DNA from: an uncultured Clostridia bacterium
GTDB lineage: Bacteria > Bacillota > Clostridia > Christensenellales > CAG-314
Direction: 5' to 3'
Assembly (NCBI GenBank): GCA_947625185.1
Contig: CANQNJ010000013.1
Span: 1 to 38,563 of the forward strand
Length of the DNA: 38,563 bases
The notes under the pieces were generated by a model. The model did not search any database. It was not told the DNA's origin and saw only the letters and a list, made by a program, of their open reading frames with translations. Of this stretch, positions 16,912 through 24,523 are shown piece after piece. Each line of letters begins with the position of its first letter. Position 1 is the first letter of the stretch. The position numbers were made by a program, and so were the translations under genes.

Positions 16912-17628
16912 TCAGGGCAACCGCACCTTTCTCCACGCGTCGAGGTCGTCGCGGCGGACGGACAGCGGCGTTACGGAGATAAAGCCGTTCATTACCGAAT
17001 CGGTATCCAATGTGAAGTCCGTTCCGATCTCGTATACGCAGTGTCCTTCCTGGCTGTACAGACCCTCTCCCGTACGGATGAATTCGTCCGTAAAGTACGC
17101 TCCGCCCTGTCTGGTCCACTTGATCCCCTTGCTGTGCAGGGGGATATTTACGTTGAAGTGACCGCAATGGGCAAAGAGATCGTGCTTGAAGATATATTGC
17201 CACACCCCGTCCAATTGTTTCTCCGCCTCTTCGAAACTTGTCGGATCGGTGGAGAATGCAATGCCGCGACATCCGCGCAGGGCGGCTTCGTATATGTTGG
17301 CTACGGTGCCGCTGTACAGTATGTCCTCGCCCATATTGAAGCCCTTGTTGACGCCGGACAGTATCAGATCGTAGTGTTTGTGCAACCCCAGCGTGCCGAA
17401 TCTTACGCAATCGGCGGGGGTGGAGTGTACTATATATGCGTCTATGCCGTCCGTATAAGATACTTTGTACGCTTGTATCGGATCGTGAATGTTTATTGCG
17501 TGGCTCTTGGCGCTTTGTTGTTCGGCGGGAGCGCATACGGTCACATCGCCGAGCTTTTTTGCCCACCGCGCAAGTATCAGCAATCCTTCCGATTGTATTC
17601 CGTCGTCATTTGCAACGAGAATTCTCAT
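16912..17628 (-). CDS. surE: 5'/3'-nucleotidase SurE
   Basis: 238 residues, usual SurE length. The N-terminal MRILVANDDG carries the metal-binding Asp pair, followed by the family segments VCAPAEQQSAKSHAI, DLILSGVNKGFNMGEDILYS and GTVANIYEAALRG. SurE removes phosphate from nucleoside monophosphates in the cytoplasm. ATG 17628 overlaps the stop of the upstream DHH gene (ATGA) and has GGGGTGG just before it; a longer frame reading without a start is not used. The overlap shows translational coupling with two DHH phosphoesterases, so the operon probably handles short oligonucleotides and then mononucleotides. Confidence 0.95.
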   Translation of the reverse strand: MRILVANDDGIQSEGLLILARWAKKLGDVTVCAPAEQQSAKSHAINIHDPIQAYKVSYTDGIDAYIVHSTPADCVRFGTLGLHKHYDLILSGVNKGFNMGEDILYSGTVANIYEAALRGCRGIAFSTDPTSFEEAEKQLDGVWQYIFKHDLFAHCGHFNVNIPLHSKGIKWTRQGGAYFTDEFIRTGEGLYSQEGHCVYEIGTDFTLDTDSVMNGFISVTPLSVRRDDLDAWRKVRLP

Positions 17629-18608
17629 AGCCACCCCTCGTTGTTTGCCTTGTATTTTGCGACCAGGGCGTCTCCGTCGGCGATCATTGCCGCTATATCC
17701 TTCTTGCTGTGAAGCGTCGCGCCGCAGGTGCATTGGTGTCCGCCTCCGCCGTATTTCTCGGCAAGCTCGTTGATGGTCATAAACCTGCTTCTCAGTCTTA
17801 CGCGTATGCTGCCGTCGGGCATATCGATAAACGCCAATTGGGCGATGCACCCCTTGATGAATTTGAGGTAACTTATCGCTTCGCTTGCCTGTTCGGTAGT
17901 GAGGGCAAATTTGCGCTGCATTCTCTTGTCGACGTGCAGATATACCAAGCCGTTTTTGGTCATATTCATATGGTCCAGAACGTACGCCTGAAATTTCAAC
18001 TGCGCGTAATCTTCGAGGTACAGTTGCGCGTACAGCGTCTCTATGTCTATGCCGAAGTCCAACAGCATTCCGCCTATGCGCAGTGTGTCGCCCGTCGTAG
18101 CCTCATAGCGGAAGCGTCCGCTGTCCGTTACCAGACCGCAATAGATGTACGTCGCCGCCTCTTTGTCCAATTTCAGCACGTCGCGGAACGTTTCGTAGAA
18201 GAAAGCTATCATTTCGCAACAGGAAGAACGCCAATCTTCCACCCAACTGACGTCGCCGTACGGCTTGATGTTGATGTGGTGATCTATCTTGATCACTTCC
18301 TTGGCGAGGTCTACCCGACTGTTGCTTATTCTGTCGAGAGTGGCGGTGTCGGTGACTATCAGCAATGCGCCGTCGTATTCGCTGTCGGGGATCATCTCGT
18401 CGTCGGGACCGAGAAACGCCAGGTAGTCGCTTTTGTCCTCCGTCTGAACGTATATTTTCTTATCGGGAAAGCTCAGTCGCAGCATCGCGGCAAGTCCGCG
18501 GGACGAGCCTATGGCGTCCCCGTCGGGGCGCACATGCCGAGTGATGATTATCTTGTCGTACTCGATTATCTTGTCGAGTATTTGCTGCATTGTCTCTTTT
18601 TGCGTCAT
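17625..18608 (-). CDS. DHH/DHHA1 phosphoesterase, NrnA-like (paralog 2)
   Basis: 327 residues. DHH domain: RHVRPDGDAIGSS near the N-terminus, the DxxxxD-type segment VTDTATLD, and KIDHHINI (the DHH motif). The DHHA1 domain at the C-terminus holds YGGGGHQCTCGATL, the GGGH substrate-binding motif. Such proteins degrade very short RNA (nanoRNase) and/or 3'-phosphoadenosine 5'-phosphate. ATG 18608 follows the stop of the first paralog by one base, with GAGGAG inside that gene's end. It is 30-40% like its neighbour by eye, so an old duplication. The pair may split substrates (for example oligonucleotides versus pAp or cyclic dinucleotide products). Not separable from sequence alone. Confidence 0.93.
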   Translation of the reverse strand: MTQKETMQQILDKIIEYDKIIITRHVRPDGDAIGSSRGLAAMLRLSFPDKKIYVQTEDKSDYLAFLGPDDEMIPDSEYDGALLIVTDTATLDRISNSRVDLAKEVIKIDHHINIKPYGDVSWVEDWRSSCCEMIAFFYETFRDVLKLDKEAATYIYCGLVTDSGRFRYEATTGDTLRIGGMLLDFGIDIETLYAQLYLEDYAQLKFQAYVLDHMNMTKNGLVYLHVDKRMQRKFALTTEQASEAISYLKFIKGCIAQLAFIDMPDGSIRVRLRSRFMTINELAEKYGGGGHQCTCGATLHSKKDIAAMIADGDALVAKYKANNEGWL

Positions 18609-18609
18609 T

Positions 18610-19560
18610 CTATTCTCCTCTGTGCAGAGTCTTGATGTCCTCTATCATATTCATAGCCGTTTGTCTGTCCGGTGCGGTTGCGCCGCTTGCTTTTGCGTGT
18701 CCGCCCCCGCCGTATTTTACGGCAATGGGGTTGATATTGTATCTCTTGGAGCGCAGTTCGCACAGCACGCCCCGATCCGTCTCGGTGAAGTTGACCCAGC
18801 TGTCCACGCCGCGTATATCCGCCATAGTGCCCACCATTCCGCGGGATATGGCAAAGCTGTCCGTATCGTACTCTTTGATTATATCGTCCAATTGCTGCCT
18901 GGACGTGTATATGTATGCGACGCCGTCCCCCGCAAAGTTTATTTTGAGCGTGTATTCCGCGCGCAGTTTTACGTTTTTGTAGTCGTCGGCGTACAGCGCG
19001 CAATAGACGTCGTTGGGGTCGAAGTCCTGCTCCGTAAGCGCGGCTGCCAGGCGGAACGTGCGGCTGTTTGCCGAGTCGTACCTGAACCTTCCGCTGTCCG
19101 TTACCATTCCGGTAAAGAGCGATTTCGCCGCAAGTCTGTTGAGGCGAAGCCCCGTATCCAGGGCAAATTGGGTAAGCAAGCCGCAACAACTCTCGAACGT
19201 GCTGTCGATCACGTCTGTATCGCATATATCCTCGCAATAGATGTGGTGGTCGAACCGCAGCGTCGCGGCGGCGGTGGAATAACGCTCGTCGCTTATCATA
19301 AATTTCGCCGATGTATCCAATACCACCGCAAGAGCGTCGCGGTAGGCCTCGTCGTGGATAATGTCCGGCTCCCAACCTTCCATAAAGGCGTATCGTACGG
19401 TTCTGTCCCCTACAATATATACTTTTTTTTCGGGAAAGTTCTCGTTTATCAACGCCCGCAGTCCGATTTGGCTGCCGAGAGCGTCCCCGTCGGGATTGCT
19501 GTGACGGTGGATTATTATCGTTTCGTATTGTTTGATAAGTTCAAGCGCTTTTTCGAACAT
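18610..19560 (-). CDS. DHH/DHHA1 phosphoesterase, NrnA-like (paralog 1)
   Basis: 316 residues and first gene of the operon. Motifs: HRHSNPDGDALGSQIGL, VLDTSAKF, RFDHHIY (DHH) and C-terminal YGGGGHAKASGAT (DHHA1). Start ATG 19560 has GAGGAG 5 nt upstream; the open frame extends 19 codons more without a ribosome site. A clear promoter (19608-19636) drives the three-gene operon. Function as for the neighbouring paralog: end-stage degradation of 2-5-nt RNA or pAp hydrolysis, cytoplasmic. Confidence 0.93.
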   Translation of the reverse strand: MFEKALELIKQYETIIIHRHSNPDGDALGSQIGLRALINENFPEKKVYIVGDRTVRYAFMEGWEPDIIHDEAYRDALAVVLDTSAKFMISDERYSTAAATLRFDHHIYCEDICDTDVIDSTFESCCGLLTQFALDTGLRLNRLAAKSLFTGMVTDSGRFRYDSANSRTFRLAAALTEQDFDPNDVYCALYADDYKNVKLRAEYTLKINFAGDGVAYIYTSRQQLDDIIKEYDTDSFAISRGMVGTMADIRGVDSWVNFTETDRGVLCELRSKRYNINPIAVKYGGGGHAKASGATAPDRQTAMNMIEDIKTLHRGE

Positions 19561-19607
19561 ATTACTCCTCGCTTTTTCGGCTGCGAATTTTTTGCCTCCG
19601 ACTTTAT

Positions 19608-19636
19608 ATTTTAACATATTTTGCTCCGTCCGTCAA
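19608..19636 (-). promoter_or_regulatory. Promoter of the DHH-DHH-surE operon
   Basis: On the minus strand TTGACG, 17-bp spacer, TAAAAT; the first ATG is 48 nt downstream. Confidence 0.75.
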
Positions 19637-19734
19637 TATGGAGATATACACTTCGCCTCATTCGGTTCGAGTGGACGGCTGCGGCAATATTTTGCGGCAA
19701 TGTCGTTGCCGACTGCCGCACGACATTTTGTAGT

Positions 19735-19776
19735 AAAAAAGCGCCCCGTATCGACGCAAAATGCGATATGGGGCGT
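19735..19776 (-). terminator. Terminator between the membrane gene and the DHH operon
   Basis: GCGCCCC-stem (19741-19776, extended by GTATCG/CGATAT) followed on the minus strand by TTTTTT. It should stop transcripts coming through from the membrane gene at 20135-21043; a shorter GTTTTTAT follows on the plus side. Confidence 0.75.
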
Positions 19777-19795
19777 GTTTTTATCAATAGATTCG

Positions 19796-19867
19796 CCGAC
19801 CAAACGCACGTCTGTACGGTTGACTGCGCAACCGACCCCTGAGGGGCGCAAGCGCAGACGTGGTCGG
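19796..19867 (+). repeat. Structured head of dispersed repeat, copy R1
   Basis: Outer stem CCGACCA/TGGTCGG, then CGTCTG/CAGACG after a 6-nt bulge (AACGCA). Inside are a CGGTTG/CAACCG hairpin, a CCCC/GGGG hairpin and a GCGCAAGC mini-hairpin. Copy R2 at 30666-30742 keeps the fold with changed pairs. Confidence 0.7.
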
Positions 19868-20134
19868 ACTACAGAGGAAGCCGAGGACACCTCGGCTTGC
19901 ATTATTTATATTTTCGGCGGGGAGTCGCATACCCCGCCATCCCCCGCAAGGGCTGCAAGCGCCGCGCAGGTCGCCGCTTGCAACGGAATTTTCGCTTTGT
20001 TCGCTACTATGCGCGACACGCGCATCTCCGCGCGCTCAAATTCCGCTTTAATAAAGAAGTTGGTTTCCGTATTTCATTTACTTCAATATCCAAGCATTTT
20101 ACATAGATATATTTTTATTTTGTGGGTGGTAAAT
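19868..20134 (+). repeat. Tail of dispersed repeat R1
   Basis: No gene. A chain of small hairpins (CCGAGG/CCTCGG; GGCGGGG/CCCCGCC; GCAAGC/GCTTGC), then AACGGAATTTTCGCTTTGTT, ATGCGCGACACGCGCAT and an AT-rich tail ending about 20,106. The same order recurs at 30,860-31,165, and part of it is inverted at 32,900-33,040. Confidence 0.7.
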
Positions 20135-21043
20135 TCAACCGATATCGGCTTGGGCGGGGCGCGCTGCCTTTTGTTCCGCCAATGTGCGTACGAGTCTGTC
20201 CGTCGTGACGTCCACGATATTTGCGGAGTAGATCAACAGCGGTATAAGCAGCAATACGGCTATAATTTTGTTTATAAAGAACAATACAACGGCGACTGTG
20301 GCGTTTATCAGCAATATTATCCCCATAGAAGCCAGATGTTGCAGGATATTTTTGCCCGTCAGCACTTCTTTGAGTTGCAGACCGTTGTCGCGATATATCA
20401 GGTAGGAAGAGCATAGCGACAGCAGGCTCGTCAATACGGCAAACGCTACGAACACGAGCAGGCTGTACAAGCGGATCGTCGCGATCAGCACCAACGATAC
20501 CGTCAGCAGCGCAGTTTGCGCCACAGGTACCAACGTGTGCGCTATGACGAATTGTTTTGCGTTGCGTTTTGCCACCTTGCTTCGCAGGATGAACCGCGTG
20601 GCGAAGTTCGCCGACAGCACTCCGAGAGCGCACAGCGATCCCGCTACGGATATGTCGGCAATTATGCCGTCGGCAAGCCGTGCGACGATCGCCGTCAGAT
20701 CCTGCTCGAAGCCTTCGGTGCTTTGGCTCAACGTCTCCATAAAGCCCCTGAAAGTATTGCCTATCCAATTGGTATTTATCACCGTTTTCAGTGTATCCCA
20801 GAAGTTGCCGTTCCAATCTATCTGCGATATCGCGTAGGATACAAATTGCTGTAATGACGCGGACGATTGTTGCAACGAGTCGTCCATCAGCTTTGTCAGC
20901 GCGGCAAATGCCGTTCCGACGTCTCTCATCGCCGCCTCGACGAATACAAATACGGCTATCAGTATAAATAAATATACCAATCCCATCGGCACGAAGAGAT
21001 AAATAAGGTTTTTACCGAAGTTTTTCAGCGAATTTTTTATCAT
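20135..21043 (-). CDS. Membrane protein of unknown function
   Basis: 302 residues with about five or six hydrophobic segments: one near the N-terminus (LIYLFVPMGLVYLFILIAVF), a long soluble stretch (about 40-125), then segments around 130-150, 165-190, 195-215 and 240-275. No motif I recognise; the layout loosely resembles YihY/permease-like or lantibiotic-immunity-type membrane proteins, but I would not assign it. ATG 21043 has GGAAG upstream and a good promoter at 21146-21174. It is transcribed alone and ends in the R1 repeat region. Confidence 0.75.
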   Translation of the reverse strand: MIKNSLKNFGKNLIYLFVPMGLVYLFILIAVFVFVEAAMRDVGTAFAALTKLMDDSLQQSSASLQQFVSYAISQIDWNGNFWDTLKTVINTNWIGNTFRGFMETLSQSTEGFEQDLTAIVARLADGIIADISVAGSLCALGVLSANFATRFILRSKVAKRNAKQFVIAHTLVPVAQTALLTVSLVLIATIRLYSLLVFVAFAVLTSLLSLCSSYLIYRDNGLQLKEVLTGKNILQHLASMGIILLINATVAVVLFFINKIIAVLLLIPLLIYSANIVDVTTDRLVRTLAEQKAARPAQADIG

Positions 21044-21145
21044 ATATTGCTTCCCGATAAGCCCGGATACGGCGTCCTGCCGTGTTTCGTCGCAAGCGTA
21101 TGCCGCGGCAATGGCATCGGACGCTTCTTCCGTAAGACAATTTCT

Positions 21146-21174
21146 ATTCTAACAGATACGCGCGTCTGTGTCAA
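21146..21174 (-). promoter_or_regulatory. Promoter of the minus-strand membrane gene
   Basis: Minus strand TTGACA, 17-bp spacer, TAGAAT, 103 nt before ATG 21043. Otherwise I see nothing in 21,044-21,350. Confidence 0.8.
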
Positions 21175-21358
21175 CGCGTCGACGTCACAATAAAGTCCCG
21201 ACCGCCGTTTTGCGCATAAATGTATGGTAATGTTATTGCTATTTATTATATTGTATTGATAATTTTGACAAATTCGCTCGGCGCAAGACGTTGTAACACA
21301 AGTACGCCTCGACAACCCGTTTTGCAATAATGCCGCGTTGAAATTTTGCGGGCTGACG

Positions 21359-21386
21359 TTGACAACGGCGAGCAAGAGTGTATAAT
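21359..21386 (+). promoter_or_regulatory. Promoter of the cation transporter, giving a near-leaderless mRNA
   Basis: TTGACA (21359-21364), 16-bp spacer, TATAAT (21381-21386). The start ATG is at 21398, only 11 nt after the -10 box, and no Shine-Dalgarno is visible, so the mRNA should begin at or within a few bases of the ATG. Confidence 0.8.
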
Positions 21387-21397
21387 ACAATATAAGT

Positions 21398-22504
21398 ATG
21401 AAAGATAATTTGCGCAACAAGAGGCGCGGCATAGCGGCGGCAGCGACGGGGATCGCTTGCAACGTTATGCTTGCCGCCGTCAAGATCGCCGTCGGTTTTA
21501 CGGCGGGGATGATATCCGTCGTGGCGGACGGCTTCAACAATTTGGGCGACTGCGGCAGCGGTATCGTGTCCCTTATATCCGTAAGCGTCGCCGCCAAGCC
21601 CGCAGATAAGGTGCATCCGTACGGTCATCGCCGCGCGGAGTACATCGCCGCTATGATCACGGGCTTTCTGGTGTTGGTGGTTGCCGCCGAACTTCTCAAT
21701 GGTTCTGTCGTCGGCATAGTGGACGGCGCGCTTAACGCAACAGGATGGGTAGTGTATACGGTTTTGGGCGTATCCGTAGCCGTCAAGGCGGCAATGTTCG
21801 TTTTTTATCGGGTTGCCGCGCGCAGGATAGGATCCGATTCGCTCAAAGCCGCCGCAACGGACAGTCTGTGCGATTGCATATCGACCGCCGCGGTAATTGT
21901 GGGCGCGGTGCTTTCGGAGTTCGGCATTGCCGCAGACGGTTGGGCGGGAGTTGCCGTTTCGCTGTTTGTGGGTTGGCAAGGGATAAATATCGTGCGCGAC
22001 GCCGGCTCCAAATTGCTCGGTCAGGCGCCCGACGAACGTCAGGTCAACCGTATCAAGGCGTTGATCTGGTCCGGTGAGGGCGTGTTGGGATTGCACGATC
22101 TGCATATTTTCTGTTACGGCAACGGGGTGGCTTATGCGACGGTGCACGTCGAGATGGACGCCGACCTTACGTCATCGCAGGCGCACGCGGTAATAGACGA
22201 GATCGAGCGCCGCGTCCTTGCCGAAGAAGGCGTGGAGCTCACCGCGCATCTCGACCCCGTGGATACGCGCGATGAACAGGCGATATTGTTGGAGAAAACT
22301 TTGCGCAATGCCTTGGACGGCATCGTCGACGGCTTGGAAATACACGATTTTCGTTTGATACGCGGAGCCGTGGATAAGATGGTGTTCGACGCGGGCATAC
22401 CTTTTGACTGCAAGCTGTCCGATGCCGACGTTGAGCGCGCGATACTCGCCGCCGTACGGAAAATAGGCGACTACGAGGCGGCAGTAACGGTGGAGAGGGA
22501 GTGA
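21398..22504 (+). CDS. Cation diffusion facilitator (CDF) family transporter
   Basis: 368 residues; exports divalent metal (Mn, Zn or Fe) using the proton gradient. The membrane domain (about 10-205) has VADGFNNLGDCGS in TM2, HPYGHRRAEYIAAM after TM2 (the CDF signature) and AATDSLCDCIST in TM5. The TM2/TM5 metal site is thus N/D and D-x3-D rather than the zinc-type H-x3-D, which points to manganese or iron. The cytoplasmic dimer domain follows (about 210-290), with a further C-terminal extension of about 75 residues. ATG 21398 is the only sensible start and lacks a Shine-Dalgarno (see promoter). Single-gene unit. Confidence 0.92.
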   Translation: MKDNLRNKRRGIAAAATGIACNVMLAAVKIAVGFTAGMISVVADGFNNLGDCGSGIVSLISVSVAAKPADKVHPYGHRRAEYIAAMITGFLVLVVAAELLNGSVVGIVDGALNATGWVVYTVLGVSVAVKAAMFVFYRVAARRIGSDSLKAAATDSLCDCISTAAVIVGAVLSEFGIAADGWAGVAVSLFVGWQGINIVRDAGSKLLGQAPDERQVNRIKALIWSGEGVLGLHDLHIFCYGNGVAYATVHVEMDADLTSSQAHAVIDEIERRVLAEEGVELTAHLDPVDTRDEQAILLEKTLRNALDGIVDGLEIHDFRLIRGAVDKMVFDAGIPFDCKLSDADVERAILAAVRKIGDYEAAVTVERE

Positions 22505-22526
22505 AGCACAAATTTCCTCTCCGTGG

Positions 22527-22555
22527 TTGACTGCGGCGACCTTTTGAGATATAAT
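22527..22555 (+). promoter_or_regulatory. Strong promoter after the CDF gene with no ORF behind it
   Basis: TTGACT, 17-bp spacer, TATAAT. The next terminator-like hairpin is at 22649-22683 and tRNA-Arg starts at 22746, so it drives either a short RNA or the tRNA. Confidence 0.7.
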
Positions 22556-22561
22556 TTATCT

Positions 22562-22685
22562 GCATAGGCGCGTTTATGCGGCATAGCGTTGCGTCGCGAT
22601 CGACTTTCGGGAGGGTTGCTCTTCGCGTCGAACGTGCAAAAACAACAAAAAACAGCCGATTTTGGCAGTAAAACAGCTGTTTTGT
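22562..22685 (+). ncRNA. Candidate small RNA or tRNA leader
   Basis: About 120 nt between the promoter at 22527-22555 and a hairpin AAAACAGC/GCTGTTTT (22649-22683) followed by GT. No ORF fits. It could be an independent small RNA, or simply the leader of the tRNA-Arg transcript. Confidence 0.35.
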
Positions 22686-22745
22686 ACCAAGATTTGCACT
22701 ATTCCAAAAAGTTGGTTAAAATCTTGGTTAAAAATTTTTTAATAC

Positions 22746-22822
22746 GTTCTCGTACCTCAGTAGGATAGAGGATCCGCCTCCTAAGCGGACTGCCGCGCGT
22801 TCGAATCGCGCCGGGAACGCCA
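22746..22822 (+). tRNA. tRNA-Arg (anticodon CCT)
   Basis: Acceptor GTTCTCG/CGGGAAC, D stem CCTC/GAGG, anticodon stem TCCGC/GCGGA with loop CTCCTAA (anticodon CCT, reads AGG), T arm GCGCG-TTCGAAT-CGCGC, and an encoded CCA. 77 nt. Its last 17 nt (from TCGCGC) recur at 22999 and 23192, at a period of 193 bp. Confidence 0.95.
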
Positions 22823-23216
22823 TTTCGGGCGGCTGCGCTATGCGTCGCAACAGGAAAAGGGCTCACGCAAGGTGTGCCCTTTTTCCATTGCTCCCGTTTG
22901 CTTGCCGCCCTTGTCTCTTGCCCCGTTGCGGCAACGAAATATGTAGCACTCCGTTTGCTTTGCTCACTGCGTTTACCCTGCGCTTTGCTCGGGACGAATC
23001 GCGCCGGGAACGCCATTTCGGGCGGCTGCGCTGTGCGTCGCAACAGGAAAAGGGCTCACGCAAGGTGCGCCCTTTTTCCATTGCTCCCGTTTGCTTGCCG
23101 CCCTATGCTCTTGCTCCGTTGCGACAACGAAATAAGTAGCACTCCGTTTGCTTTGCTCACTGCGTTTACCCTGCGCTTTGCTTGGGACGAATCGCGCTGG
23201 GAACGCCAAAACGGAC
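22806..23216 (+). repeat. 193-bp tandem units carrying the 3' end of tRNA-Arg
   Basis: Units start at 22806 (inside the tRNA), 22999 and 23192, exactly 193 bp apart; two full units and a stub. Each begins with the tRNA's T-arm/acceptor 3' half and CCA. A terminator hairpin follows (GGAAAAGGGC/GCCCTTTTTCC, at 22853-22886 and 23046-23079), then a conserved block ACGAAATATGTAGCACTCCG that leads into GGGACGA at the next tRNA end. ORFs across it are shadows. Confidence 0.9.
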
Positions 23217-23861
23217 GAACTTTCGCATATATATTGCAAAGAAAATTGGCACAACAAATTGTGTCCATTTTCTTTGTGGTCGCGGTCACGGACTCGTCTC
23301 CGCAGAGCGGAGTGAGCACATTGGGCGTTAAGCCAATCTGCACGGTGTGCAGTTGGTAGCCAATTGCACAAGGGCGCGGCTCTTGTGCAGCAAATTCCAT
23401 ATGCCCGCCCGCAGTGATAGAAAGCAAAGAATACTCAATCGCAACAACACGGCAAATGGAACAAACACGAAGTGACTGGACTCGTCCCGAGCGTAGCGAG
23501 GGTAAGTGGAGCAACACGGGGTGTTGCGGAACGCTACATATTTCGAACTGACCAGTCACGTAGACCTCAGCAGGCACGCCCCAAAGAAGCGACGAAAAAA
23601 GGGACACAAAGACGTCTTGTCTCATTTTTGCAATAAGCGTGAACGAAGAAGAGTCGAAGTGACGGACTCGTCTCCCACGCAGTGGGAGTAAACGGAGCAA
23701 TGTTCAACATTGCAGAGTGCTACATCATTTCGTTTTCCGGTCACTGAGACCACGTTGCGGCGCACCTATAAGAAGCACAAGAAAAAAGAGGGGCGTTTGC
23801 TCCTCTCTTTCTTGTGCGACCCAAAAGGAAGCCGCAACTATGGTCGAAGTGACTGGACTCG
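23217..23861 (-). repeat. About 190-bp tandem units carrying the 3' end of tRNA-Pro
   Basis: Reading the minus strand away from tRNA-Pro, CGAGTCC...CACTTCG copies start at 23861 (the tRNA itself), 23670, 23484 and 23296: periods 191, 186 and 188 bp. Each unit has the tRNA 3' end, then a different terminator-like hairpin, then a block CGAAAT-x-ATGTAGC, then two hairpins whose stems differ between units, then GACGAGTCC. The last unit meets the tRNA-Arg array near 23,216. Confidence 0.88.
23775..23817 (-). terminator. Terminator of tRNA-Pro
   Basis: GCACAAGAAAAAAGAGGGG pairs with CTCCTCTCTTTCTTGTGC around GCGTTTG, with T-rich flanks on the minus strand; about 25 nt after the tRNA CCA. Confidence 0.7.
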
Positions 23862-23916
23862 AACCAGCGGCCTCTTGGTCCCGAACCAAGCGCGCTACCA
23901 ACTGCGCTACACCTCG
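23841..23916 (-). tRNA. tRNA-Pro (anticodon CGG)
   Basis: Minus strand, 76 nt: acceptor CGAGGTG/CACTTCG (one G-T pair), D arm with AGTTGGTAGC, anticodon stem CTTGG/CCAAG with loop TTCGGGA (anticodon CGG, reads CCG), T arm CTGG-TTCGAGT-CCAG, encoded CCA at 23843-23841. The nearest good promoter (24087-24115) lies beyond a damaged copy of its own 5' end. Confidence 0.95.
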
Positions 23917-23954
23917 ATATAAACTTATTTCTTTTGTATATAACTAAAAGCCAT

Positions 23955-24075
23955 ATAGCAGTTGGTAGCGCCCAAGGCGCTTCCGCACTGCGAGCATAGC
24001 TCTTGTGGGCTTTGGCTACCAACTCCACACTGTGGAGGTTGGCTTAACGCGTCGCCCCAACTGCGCTACACCTCG
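23955..24075 (-). pseudogene. Partial tRNA-Pro 5' copy interrupted by a hairpin element
   Basis: On the minus strand CGAGGTGTAGCGCAGTTGG repeats the first 19 nt of tRNA-Pro, 159 bp upstream of the intact gene. A palindromic insert (CCAAC...GTTGG with CCAC/GTGG core) follows, and then AGTTGGTAGC resumes the D arm, so AGTTGG flanks the insert as a direct repeat. After that the copy degenerates. Confidence 0.75.
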
Positions 24076-24086
24076 ATTGCTATATT

Positions 24087-24115
24087 ATTATACAAGATAC
24101 CGCGTTTTTTTGCAA
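24087..24115 (-). promoter_or_regulatory. Promoter of tRNA-Pro locus
   Basis: Minus strand TTGCAA, 17-bp spacer, TATAAT. The start point would be near 24,080, five bases before the interrupted tRNA-Pro copy, which is therefore in the position of the original gene. Beyond the promoter, 24,118-24,456 holds no convincing gene. Confidence 0.85.
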
Positions 24116-24456
24116 CCGATTATAAAAAGTTTTACCAATCATAATTGCAAAGGCGGTTGTCGTGGCATTTGACACGGAAGTACGCGTCGATGTTTTACAA
24201 GTTCTCGGCGGAGTATTATCTTCGTACAATGGAGTCGTTGCGCATCCGACGCCCGTAGTCCGACTCGGACAAAAACCTTGCCCGGTCAGATCCAATGCGT
24301 TATGCGCCTTATCCGCGGGCGCGATTTTTGCGCAAAAGCGGGCAAAGCGTCGGCAATTTATGCCGCAAAACCCGGCGTTATTGAAGCGGCGGTGCGTTGA
24401 GTGGTCTTTTATTACGGGCGGTTCGGCGCCGATTGACGGTATTTTACGCAAACCGC

Positions 24457-24485
24457 TTGCAAAAGAAGTGTTCAGGTGATATACT
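24457..24485 (+). promoter_or_regulatory. Promoter of mscL
   Basis: TTGCAA (24457-24462), 17-bp spacer, TATACT (24480-24485); 38 nt before the mscL start. Confidence 0.75.
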
Positions 24486-24523
24486 TATGAAGAAAATCAA
24501 AGATTTTACAAAAAGGAGAAACT

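Noticed and set aside
22840-23700. Several open frames of 60-214 codons on both strands between the tRNAs
   Set aside because: They run through tandem repeats and tRNA fragments, have no ribosome sites, and copy each other from unit to unit.
22806-23861. Regular spacing like a CRISPR array
   Set aside because: Units are about 190 bp with long shared sequence and tRNA 3' ends, not 20-40-bp repeats with unique spacers, and no cas genes are near.
24162-24479. 105-codon plus-strand frame before mscL
   Set aside because: GTG start without a ribosome site, no family resemblance, overlaps the mscL promoter.
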